Part shown: positions 1 through 5,417 of the stretch, in pieces
Position numbering within the stretch: the first letter of the stretch is position 1
Layout of the letters: every line of letters begins with the position of its first letter
Source of the DNA: Candidatus Nitrosopumilus sp.
GTDB taxonomy: Archaea; Thermoproteota; Nitrososphaeria; Nitrososphaerales; Nitrosopumilaceae
Assembly: GCA_018674605.1 (NCBI GenBank)
Contig: JABGZU010000036.1
Location: forward strand, 1 to 6,314
Direction: 5' to 3'
Length of the DNA stretch: 6,314 bases
Notes under the pieces: generated by a model
The model's input: the letters and a program-made list of their open reading frames with translations, nothing else
What the model was told of the DNA's origin: nothing
Databases searched by the model: none
Position numbers and translations under genes: made by a program

Positions 1-362
1 GATGAATCAATTATGGCAATAGCCATTATCGGATTATCTGGACTTCCACCCATGTTGATATTTCCAAGGGATTTACCATCAGGGCCTTGAATAGCAGTAG
101 TAGTACAATAATTGATAGTTGATAAAATATCATCACGAATTGCACAGTAATTTTCAATAGTATGATCAGTGATAGAAGTAGGAGTTGACATGAAAATATT
201 ATGTTCAGATAAAGAAGATTTTATTTTTTCAACATCATAAAAAGTAAAACCATATTGGTAAAGATTTTCAGAAGAAGGCATAGAAGAATTTTCAGGAATT
301 AAAAAAATAACAATAGCAGATAGTATTACAACAATAATTGAAATGAGAATTTTTGTATTCAC
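1..362 (-). CDS. Unknown membrane-anchored protein, N-terminal part (runs off the window)
   Basis: The reading frame is open for 120 codons from a GTG at 360-362 to the window edge, so the C-terminus is missing. I chose GTG because an in-frame TAA lies seven codons upstream and the next ATG (residue 28) would remove the hydrophobic segment. Residues 5-22 (ILISIIVVILSAIVIFLI) form one uncleaved anchor or signal segment. The rest, predicted to lie outside the cell, is polar, with YQYGFTFYDVEKI (35-47), two cysteines (C73, C86) that could pair, and a Gly/Asn-rich stretch (GNINMGGSPDNP, 100-111). Codons mostly end in T, like the other minus-strand genes. It starts 41 nt after the stop of the DUF192 gene with no clear T-run terminator between them, so co-transcription is possible. 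I do not recognise the family. That it is a real gene is fairly sure; its function is unknown. Confidence 0.72.
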   Translation of the reverse strand, partial: MNTKILISIIVVILSAIVIFLIPENSSMPSSENLYQYGFTFYDVEKIKSSLSEHNIFMSTPTSITDHTIENYCAIRDDILSTINYCTTTAIQGPDGKSLGNINMGGSPDNPIMAIAIIDS

Positions 363-403
363 AAATAATTTAGAAATAGATTACAAGATAAGGTTTTGCA
401 ATG

Positions 404-898
404 TTAAATGGATATTATTTCCAAAACAGAATCTTTTGTAATATTATTTTGTTCAACAAAACCAGAGGTAACTTCAAGAATATAGGTTGCCTCACCAGTA
501 GGGACAAAACTAGGACATCCAGCAGCAATTTCAACAGGTATTACACATGGAGGAACATTTGTTTTGATATGTACAACATTACCATCACTATCAAACCAAA
601 TCATATCTAATTCAAATTGCATGTTAAGCATCCATAAAGAATACAATCCAGATTCAGGAAATACAAAAAGCATGCCTTGGTCCAAAGGCAAAGTATCTTG
701 AAACATTAAACCACGAACACGACTTGGTTCAGTATCAGCAATTTGTACCTCCAGAGGAATATCATCAACTTTTATCATACCTATAGGGAATTTTACCTGT
801 TCTAATTTAATTTCACTAGGCAAAGTAAGTAATCCAATTGAACCAATAATCACAGCAGCAATAAAAATAGGAATTATTGCTTGGGCTCTAGTTGTCAT
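404..898 (-). CDS. Membrane-anchored DUF192 family protein
   Basis: This 164-residue protein has an N-terminal hydrophobic segment (residues 8-26) followed by a DUF192 domain (Pfam PF02643) at about 42-162. Family hallmarks that can be read are IADTEPSRVRGLMF (53-66), the GMLFVFP strand (75-81), a WMLNM motif (89-93) where the family usually has WMKNT, the LDMIWFD strand (97-103), PPC (116-118), a second cysteine at 128, and a closing LEVTSG (141-146). C118 and C128 are placed to form a disulfide, which fits an extracytoplasmic location. DUF192 proteins are small beta-rich domains with no agreed biochemical role. The ATG at 896-898 has a TATA-like box 25 nt upstream, and an earlier start would run into the 38-bp gap before the preceding gene. 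The domain call is firm, the function unknown. Confidence 0.9.
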   Translation of the reverse strand: MTTRAQAIIPIFIAAVIIGSIGLLTLPSEIKLEQVKFPIGMIKVDDIPLEVQIADTEPSRVRGLMFQDTLPLDQGMLFVFPESGLYSLWMLNMQFELDMIWFDSDGNVVHIKTNVPPCVIPVEIAAGCPSFVPTGEATYILEVTSGFVEQNNITKDSVLEIISI

Positions 899-918
899 AA
901 ATTAATTTCAGATAATCC

Positions 919-928
919 TTTTAAAAAA
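919..928 (-). promoter_or_regulatory. TATA-like box for the DUF192 gene
   Basis: On the minus strand this reads TTTTTTAAAA, centred about 25 nt upstream of the ATG at 898. That spacing fits an archaeal TATA box driving a leaderless mRNA. The T-run could also act as the terminator of the gene ending at 937. The gap is only 38 bp, so both functions would share the same bases. Confidence 0.45.
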
Positions 929-936
929 TGAATGTG

Positions 937-1287
937 TTAAATCACAGTATTCTTGAAATCATTAATTGAAGAAATAGTATTTTTAGTATGATGACCAACA
1001 TCGTGTAAAGTACTACCATTGTATTTTTTATCTAAATATCTTCCAGCTACGATCATAGGTCCACCTATGGCACAGGTAACACCAGTAGGTTCAGGAATCC
1101 ATAACATTAAGAATCCAATTTTTTGTAATTTTTTACCTGGTGCAGGTGCTTTTTGAAGAGCCCCCAAGGATCTAACAGTATGAGAATCATCCATTTTGGC
1201 CATATCAGAATACAAATTTGCCCTACGTTTTGCAGAATCAGAAAATTTTTTTAATTGTGCTAGTCGTGCCTTTAAAGGATCATTCAT
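937..1287 (-). CDS. Unknown 116-aa protein, probably membrane-associated
   Basis: The N-terminal half (residues 1-56) is charged and probably helical (KARLAQLKKFSDSAKRRA, 6-23). Residues 57-82 form a hydrophobic stretch interrupted by a Pro-Glu-Pro turn: IGFLMLWIPEPTG, then VTCAIGGPMIVAG. This could be a re-entrant hairpin or one irregular membrane segment. The tail is hydrophilic, with RYLDKKYNG (83-91) and a His pair (99-100). There is no signal peptide, because the hydrophobic part is internal. The ATG at 1285-1287 is the only reasonable start. The gene is divergent from the MntR-like regulator across 128 bp, so it might be under that regulator's control, but nothing proves this. T-ending codons match its minus-strand neighbours. 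I do not recognise a named family; it looks like a lineage-restricted archaeal protein. Confidence 0.75.
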   Translation of the reverse strand: MNDPLKARLAQLKKFSDSAKRRANLYSDMAKMDDSHTVRSLGALQKAPAPGKKLQKIGFLMLWIPEPTGVTCAIGGPMIVAGRYLDKKYNGSTLHDVGHHTKNTISSINDFKNTVI

Positions 1288-1308
1288 TTTACATTATTCT
1301 AAAAAAAG

Positions 1309-1372
1309 ATAGTTAAGATTCAAAGATAAACAATGGTTACCCTCAAGTCAACAAAGAATAGCTAAGAATCAA
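1309..1372. repeat. Imperfect direct repeat in the divergent promoter region
   Basis: ATAGTTAAGATTCAA at 1309-1323 recurs as ATAGCTAAGAATCAA at 1358-1372 (13 of 15 bases identical, offset 49 bp). Similarity continues to the left as AAAGA in both copies with a one-base indel. Copy 1 lies about 25-30 nt upstream of the minus-strand ATG at 1287, where a TATA box is expected. Copy 2 lies just upstream of the TATA-like box of the plus-strand regulator gene. This placement suggests binding sites for one regulator, but it may be chance similarity in A/T-rich DNA. Confidence 0.4.
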
Positions 1373-1379
1373 CAGACAC

Positions 1380-1389
1380 TAAATTATAG
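1380..1389 (+). promoter_or_regulatory. TATA-like box for the MntR-like regulator
   Basis: TAAATTATAG is centred about 31 nt before the ATG at 1416. This predicts a transcript start around 1408-1412 and a leader of only a few bases. No Shine-Dalgarno sequence is visible. Confidence 0.4.
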
Positions 1390-1394
1390 TAGGT

Positions 1395-1403
1395 TTAGGT
1401 TAG
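1395..1403 (+). promoter_or_regulatory. Candidate DtxR-type half-operator upstream of mntR
   Basis: TTAGGTTAG equals one half of the known bacterial DtxR/IdeR box (TTAGGTTAG-S-CTAACCTAA). It lies between the TATA-like box and the start codon, where a bound repressor would block transcription. The second half is absent: the next bases, TTACAAAAA, do not match. This is only a suggestion of self-regulation. The protein itself looks more like MntR than DtxR, and MntR boxes differ. Confidence 0.22.
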
Positions 1404-1415
1404 TTACAAAAACAG

Positions 1416-1883
1416 ATGAAAACAAAAAATTCCAAAAGACTAGAATCAATTAAAGCGGCACATGAACTAGAAAAAACAAGATCAAGTTCCAGAATGGAGG
1501 ATTATTTAGAAATAATATCAGAACTAGTAGAATTGAAAGGATATGCAACCACGTTAGATATTTCAAGATACATGAATGTAAGTGCCCCAAGTGTAACAAA
1601 AATGCTTCAAAGATTAGATGAAGGAGGGTTTTTGGAATATGAAAAATATCATGGTATTAATCTTACAAAAAAAGGATCACAGATTGCAGAAGGAATTCGT
1701 CAAAATCATGGTATTTTATTAGAGTTTTTTGAAATTTTAGGAGTAAATTATGATACTGCAAATCAAGATACAGAGGGAATTGAGCACCACCTAAATCCAA
1801 AAACAATCAAACAGTTAAGAAAATTTGTTACTTTTCTAAAATCAAATCCAAAAATTATTGAAAATTTTAAAAAAATTAATTAA
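1416..1883 (+). CDS. mntR: DtxR/MntR-family metal-dependent transcriptional repressor
   Basis: This 155-residue protein is a winged-helix DNA-binding domain (about 27-90, recognition helix APSVTKMLQRLD at 57-68, wing EYEKYHGINLT at 74-84) followed by the metal-binding dimerisation domain (about 91-155). There is no C-terminal SH3-like domain, so it is the short MntR type. With a constant offset of 21, all six Bacillus subtilis MntR metal ligands are present: D29, E32, H98, E120, E123, H124, with the signature EGIEHHL at 120-126. It probably senses Mn(II) or Fe(II) and represses metal-uptake genes; no transporter gene lies in this window. The N-terminus carries about 21 extra charged residues. 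A start at 1494 (residue 27) would give the standard length, but 1416 has the TATA-like box. Its stop overlaps the convergent PINA gene by 4 nt. Confidence 0.9.
   Translation: MKTKNSKRLESIKAAHELEKTRSSSRMEDYLEIISELVELKGYATTLDISRYMNVSAPSVTKMLQRLDEGGFLEYEKYHGINLTKKGSQIAEGIRQNHGILLEFFEILGVNYDTANQDTEGIEHHLNPKTIKQLRKFVTFLKSNPKIIENFKKIN
1869..1875 (-). terminator. T-run, likely terminator of the PIN-ATPase gene
   Basis: On the minus strand there are seven T in a row starting 5 nt after the stop codon, within a T-rich stretch. Archaeal transcription ends at such T-runs without a hairpin. It lies inside the last codons of the convergent regulator gene. Confidence 0.4.
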
Positions 1884-3703
1884 AAATCTTTAAGAAATAA
1901 TTGAATATCATTTTGAGATGCAGTAGAATTCATAAGATTTCTTGCAATATCAGAACGTTTTGGAATTTTTATTTGGCCTTTTTTACCAATTCTAACAGAA
2001 TCAAGATATTTTTCATTTGCATAAATATCAACATGCATAGAGGTATATTCTCTATTGACAGTTAACAACAAAGCAGTCTTAGACTCTGAAAAACTAAAAG
2101 GAATATCATCAGAATTGGAAGATAGTGATTTAGAGTCTTTAGCAACAATATCAATGTGAACCTTAAGTAATTTTTCAATTTCATTAATGTTAGTTCCACC
2201 CCTACCAATGATGGATGCAATACAATCTTCACGTACGCTTACTTTAACACGATTTTCAGATAAAATATCAACTTGTGCATTAGAATCATATCTTTGAAAA
2301 TAATCTTTAATTTTATCTGCAGCTAATTTCTCAATACCAACTTTTTCACCACGTTTTGCTACAGGAACAATAACATTTTCTTCTCCAAATGTGTAAATTT
2401 CATGTTCTAAATTATTATCCTCAAAATTTCTTATTTCAATTACAGGTCGGGCCAAATCAGATTCAGTCATTCCAGTAGGCACCTTTACCTTTAATTCTAA
2501 ATCATAGACTTTCTCAATATCACCATTATTTACAAACACAACAGTATCCAAAACATTTGGAATAATACCAAGTTCAATTTTACCAATAAAACGTTGTATT
2601 GCATCCAAAGATGAATTAGCATGAATTACTCCAACCATGCCAACTCCAGTTAATCGTAAATCAGAAAAAGTTGTAAAATCTTCCCGTCGTCTTACTTCAT
2701 CAAAAATAGTATAATCAGGACGAACTAATAATAAAATATCAGCAGTATTATCAAAACTTCCATTTAACTTGCCATATTGAGTAATTCCTGCATCAACTTG
2801 TAAATCACGAGGAGATTCAAAGGTTTTAACGATTTTCCCCTGACTATGATAAAAATTTGCCAATCCAGAAGCCAGCGTACTCTTTCCAGAACCAGGAGAA
2901 CCAGAGATTACTATACCCTCAGCTCTATCAGTTAAACGACTCATTAATGCTTCAGAAATAGTATAATCTTCAAGAGACAATTTTACAGTAGGGTGAACAA
3001 TAGTGATTTCATAAGATTCAGAAAATGGAGGATAGGTAATGGCAATACGATAATCATTATACTGAACAACAGATGCACCAGTTTTAGAAATTTCAATAGT
3101 ACTAGAATCAGAGGTATTTACAGAAGATAATATCTGAGAAGAAATCATTTTCAAATAGTCTTTAGAAAGAAATTCATCACTTAATTTAGTAAGGATAAAT
3201 TCACCAGGTTTTCCTTTTTTTCCAAGAGGGTATTGATTTTCTTTAAGATGAACACTCATGGTAGTGTTATCAAAGAATTTTAAAAATTCAAGATCTTCTT
3301 GAATAATTTTAGGTTTTAAAAATATAGTTTGTACATCTTCAGCTTGTGCAACTAGATATTGTACTTTATCAGAAGTATAAAGAACAGCATTATTTTGTTT
3401 TGCAATATCAATAATTAATGCATCAATTCTTCCACTAGCAGCAAATTTGATATCATCAATAGCAGGGTGTGATCCTTTTAAAATAATTTTTAAGCCATAA
3501 CTAACGGATAATTTGTTAAGTTTTTGAATTTGTTCTAATCCAACAAATCCCTGTTGTTTATCATTAGAAGCCTGAGATTGTAATTCATCAAATACGGCTT
3601 GAGGAATAATTATTTCAGAATTTTTAACAGAATTAGATTCAATTTGATCAGCAAGATATCCATTTATGATAACGCTAGTATCAGCAACAATCACACAAGT
3701 CAT
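1880..3703 (-). CDS. pina: PIN domain-ATPase-KH protein (PINA-type Holliday-junction ATPase)
   Basis: This 607-residue protein has three readable modules. An N-terminal PIN domain (about 1-130) has acidic residues D8, E40, D94 and D112 in the usual nuclease positions. A RecA-like ATPase of the PilT/VirB11 superfamily (about 230-410) has Walker A GSPGSGKST (268-276, K274), Walker B YTIFDE (331-336) and the His-box GVIHAN (358-363). A KH domain (about 450-525) has its GRGG loop at 500-503. A Ser/Asp-rich linker and a beta-rich C-terminal segment with GKKGQIKIPK (573-582) follow. The order matches archaeal COG1855 proteins. The Sulfolobus member PINA is reported to be a hexameric ATPase that drives Holliday-junction migration and works with Hjc and Hjm; transfer of that role here is inference. 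The ATG at 3703 has a strong TATA box 25 nt upstream. It is not a pilus motor. Confidence 0.93.
   Translation of the reverse strand: MTCVIVADTSVIINGYLADQIESNSVKNSEIIIPQAVFDELQSQASNDKQQGFVGLEQIQKLNKLSVSYGLKIILKGSHPAIDDIKFAASGRIDALIIDIAKQNNAVLYTSDKVQYLVAQAEDVQTIFLKPKIIQEDLEFLKFFDNTTMSVHLKENQYPLGKKGKPGEFILTKLSDEFLSKDYLKMISSQILSSVNTSDSSTIEISKTGASVVQYNDYRIAITYPPFSESYEITIVHPTVKLSLEDYTISEALMSRLTDRAEGIVISGSPGSGKSTLASGLANFYHSQGKIVKTFESPRDLQVDAGITQYGKLNGSFDNTADILLLVRPDYTIFDEVRRREDFTTFSDLRLTGVGMVGVIHANSSLDAIQRFIGKIELGIIPNVLDTVVFVNNGDIEKVYDLELKVKVPTGMTESDLARPVIEIRNFEDNNLEHEIYTFGEENVIVPVAKRGEKVGIEKLAADKIKDYFQRYDSNAQVDILSENRVKVSVREDCIASIIGRGGTNINEIEKLLKVHIDIVAKDSKSLSSNSDDIPFSFSESKTALLLTVNREYTSMHVDIYANEKYLDSVRIGKKGQIKIPKRSDIARNLMNSTASQNDIQLFLKDF
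1958..1984 (+). terminator. T-runs downstream of mntR, possible terminator
   Basis: Runs of 4, 5 and 6 T on the plus strand lie 75-100 nt after the mntR stop, inside the antisense of the PINA gene. If used, mntR mRNA would carry an antisense tail to the 3' end of the PINA mRNA. This rests only on T-richness. Confidence 0.25.
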
Positions 3704-3716
3704 AAAATGTAATCAA

Positions 3717-3725
3717 TAGGTTAGT
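3717..3725 (+). promoter_or_regulatory. Second copy of TAGGTTAGT, in the PINA promoter
   Basis: This 9-mer also occurs at 1396-1404 in the mntR promoter. Here it sits between the PINA TATA box and the PINA start codon, in reverse orientation relative to that gene (ACTAACCTA on the minus strand). I saw no other copy in the window on a by-eye scan. A shared operator is possible but unproven. Confidence 0.2.
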
Positions 3726-3733
3726 ATAAAAAA
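3724..3733 (-). promoter_or_regulatory. TATA box for the PIN-ATPase gene
   Basis: The minus strand reads TTTTTTATAC centred 25 nt before the ATG at 3703, in good agreement with an archaeal TATA box and a leaderless transcript. It is the most convincing promoter in the window. Confidence 0.6.
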
Positions 3734-3790
3734 TATTCAATAAAATCTAGCTAAAGAAAACAAACATTCTGAACTAAAATCACTCACTCT

Positions 3791-3800
3791 ACATAAAAAA
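3791..3800 (+). promoter_or_regulatory. TATA-like box for the 47-aa ORF
   Basis: ACATAAAAAA is centred about 27 nt before the ATG at 3823, the same spacing as at the other genes. It is the main external support for translation of the small ORF, and may also drive the tldD cluster downstream. Confidence 0.45.
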
Positions 3801-3822
3801 TCAAAAGTTAGAAAGACTAAAC

Positions 3823-3966
3823 ATGTATCAGGAAACAGCAAAAAATGGAGAATTTTATCAAAATTGTACACAATACTTTGAATTTTTAAGAAAGAAAAGT
3901 ATTTTTGATTATGATTTTGAGGATGAATATTATTTTACTATGCCTGCAATATCAAATCACCAATAG
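3823..3966 (+). CDS. Probable small acidic, aromatic-rich protein (47 aa)
   Basis: The ORF runs from ATG to TAG at 3964-3966 and begins MYQETAKNGEFYQN. Of 47 residues, 12 are Phe or Tyr. Asp and Glu outnumber Lys and Arg by 8 to 4, and an acidic aromatic patch (FDYDFEDEYYF) spans 28-38. There is no membrane segment or signal peptide, and one cysteine (C15). Its codons for Ala, Thr, Gly and Ser mostly end in A, as in the plus-strand genes around it. A TATA-like box stands 27 nt upstream. It fills most of the otherwise empty 297-bp gap between the PIN-ATPase and tldD, ending 34 bp before tldD. I do not recognise a family. It could still be a chance ORF or the remnant of a longer gene. Confidence 0.5.
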   Translation: MYQETAKNGEFYQNCTQYFEFLRKKSIFDYDFEDEYYFTMPAISNHQ

Positions 3967-3972
3967 TACAAG

Positions 3973-3980
3973 ATTTAGAA
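3973..3980 (+). promoter_or_regulatory. Weak TATA-like box for tldD
   Basis: ATTTAGAA is centred about 25 nt before the tldD ATG. It is a poor match, so tldD may instead be read from the promoter of the small ORF. Confidence 0.25.
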
Positions 3981-4000
3981 CTCATCAAAATATGTAAAAT

Positions 4001-5416
4001 ATGGATCAGTATTTACAGGATTTTGCAGATAAAATAATAAAATATACAGATAGGGCAGGGGTACAATATTGTGATGTTAGAGCAGAACAACAAGAGAAAA
4101 AATCAGTGTTAATTGAAAATGAAGAAATTGAACATATTAGAAATAGTGAAGATAAAGGAATAGGAATTAGATTAATAAAAAATGGAGTATGGAGTTTTTG
4201 TTCAATAACAAATCCAAAATCATTTAATGAAATAAAAAATATTTTAGATAACACAATACAAAATTCAAATTATAAAAATTGGAATAAAAAAAATGAAATT
4301 AATTTACATAAAAGTCCAGTTAATAAAAAAGAAATTAATTTTCCAATTATAAAAAATCCAGAAATTGAAGAATTAACAAAATTAGGAATAGAGTGTAATA
4401 AAATTATTAAAAATACACCAAAAATTATTAAATCTATTACTAATCCAGAATATACAATTAATTCAAAATATTTTGTAAATAGCGAAGGTTCAGAAATTTT
4501 ACAAAATTTTACAGATATAGTTATAGAAATGATAGCAACAGCACATGAATCAGGTCAAACACAATCAGTAAACATTACAGAAGGTGGGAGAGGAGGGTTA
4601 GAATTAATTGAAAATAAATCTCAACAAAGTGCAATAGATATTGCAAAAAAAGCATCAGAATTAATTTTTGCAAATCCAGTAAAAGAAGAAAAATCAACAG
4701 TAGTAATGAATCCAGATTTTGTATCACTACTTACGCATGAAATACTAGGGCATCCTTCAGAAGCAGATAGAGTGTTAGGGAAAGAAATGGCATGGGCAGG
4801 AGGTGCATGGTGGAAAGGAAAGATAGGGCAAAAAATAGGCTCCAAAAAATTAAATGTGTTTGATGATCCAACAATCAAAGAAAGTTTAGGATGGTATTAT
4901 TTTGATGACGAAGGTGTGCAAACTAAAAAAACAAATCTAATTGAAAACGGAGTTTTAAAAAATCACATGCAAAATAAAGAAACATCAGAAATATTCAACA
5001 CCGTGCCAACTGGAAATATGAGAGCAACAAGTTATCGATTTATGCCATTAATTCGTATGGCATGTACATGTATTGGTAATGGGGACCAAAATGTAGATGA
5101 AATCATTAAAGAAGTAAAAAATGGATACTATATTTCAAATATGAAAATTCCATCAATTGACATGAAGCGATATAATTGGAGTATCTCATGTCAGTATGCA
5201 CAAAAAATTGAAAATGGGGAGATAACAGATTTACTTAGAGATGTCATTGTAATGGGAACCGCACCAGAATTTTTTAATTCAATTGATGCATGTGGAAATG
5301 ATTTTACAGTAAGACCAATAACTAATTGTGGTAAAGGAGATCCTATGCAATCAATGATTATGGGTAATGGTGGACCAACGATTAGAGGAATTGCAACAGT
5401 GAAAAGTGTAAATTAG
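4001..5416 (+). CDS. tldD: TldD-family zinc metalloprotease subunit
   Basis: The protein has 471 residues, close to usual TldD length. The N-terminal domain (about 1-200) contains the family region CDVRAEQQE (24-32) and GIGIRLIKNGVWSF (53-66). The C-terminal protease domain has the HExxxH motif HEILGH (H246, E247, H251), which binds zinc with a distal cysteine, here C443 in TNCGKGDP, at about the same distance as in E. coli TldD. In E. coli, TldD works as a heterodimer with TldE/PmbA, trims unfolded peptides, matures microcin B17 and helps remove CcdA. No tldE/pmbA gene lies in the window, so the partner must be elsewhere if present. Residues 81-147 are unusually Asn/Lys/Ile-rich and very A/T-rich, probably a variable part. 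The stop is 1 nt before the UDG start, so the two are probably one transcript. No Shine-Dalgarno sequence is seen. Confidence 0.94.
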   Translation: MDQYLQDFADKIIKYTDRAGVQYCDVRAEQQEKKSVLIENEEIEHIRNSEDKGIGIRLIKNGVWSFCSITNPKSFNEIKNILDNTIQNSNYKNWNKKNEINLHKSPVNKKEINFPIIKNPEIEELTKLGIECNKIIKNTPKIIKSITNPEYTINSKYFVNSEGSEILQNFTDIVIEMIATAHESGQTQSVNITEGGRGGLELIENKSQQSAIDIAKKASELIFANPVKEEKSTVVMNPDFVSLLTHEILGHPSEADRVLGKEMAWAGGAWWKGKIGQKIGSKKLNVFDDPTIKESLGWYYFDDEGVQTKKTNLIENGVLKNHMQNKETSEIFNTVPTGNMRATSYRFMPLIRMACTCIGNGDQNVDEIIKEVKNGYYISNMKIPSIDMKRYNWSISCQYAQKIENGEITDLLRDVIVMGTAPEFFNSIDACGNDFTVRPITNCGKGDPMQSMIMGNGGPTIRGIATVKSVN

Positions 5417-5417
5417 T

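Noticed and set aside
401..610. Plus-strand ORF of 69 codons
   Set aside because: It lies fully inside the DUF192 gene on the other strand, which has clear family motifs. The ORF's own translation shows no motif and a random-looking composition.
1395..1413. Complete palindromic DtxR box upstream of mntR
   Set aside because: Only the left half (TTAGGTTAG) matches. The right half agrees at about two of nine positions.
1880..3703. Type IV pilus/archaellum motor ATPase or VapC-type toxin
   Set aside because: The ATPase motifs alone suggest PilT and the first 130 residues alone suggest a PIN toxin, but the fused PIN-ATPase-KH order, the lack of pilus genes and the lack of an antitoxin gene point to the PINA/COG1855 type.
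3807..3822. Inverted repeat GTTAG-AAAGA-CTAAAC just before the 47-aa ORF
   Set aside because: The arms are only five or six bases with a one-base bulge, which is common by chance in A/T-rich DNA.
4006..4254. Minus-strand ORF of 82 codons
   Set aside because: Antisense to the conserved N-terminal part of tldD. Its hydrophobic, Ser/Phe-rich composition is what the reverse of an A-rich gene gives.
4621..4878. Minus-strand ORF of 85 codons
   Set aside because: Antisense to the TldD active-site region (HEILGH), which is certainly coding on the plus strand.
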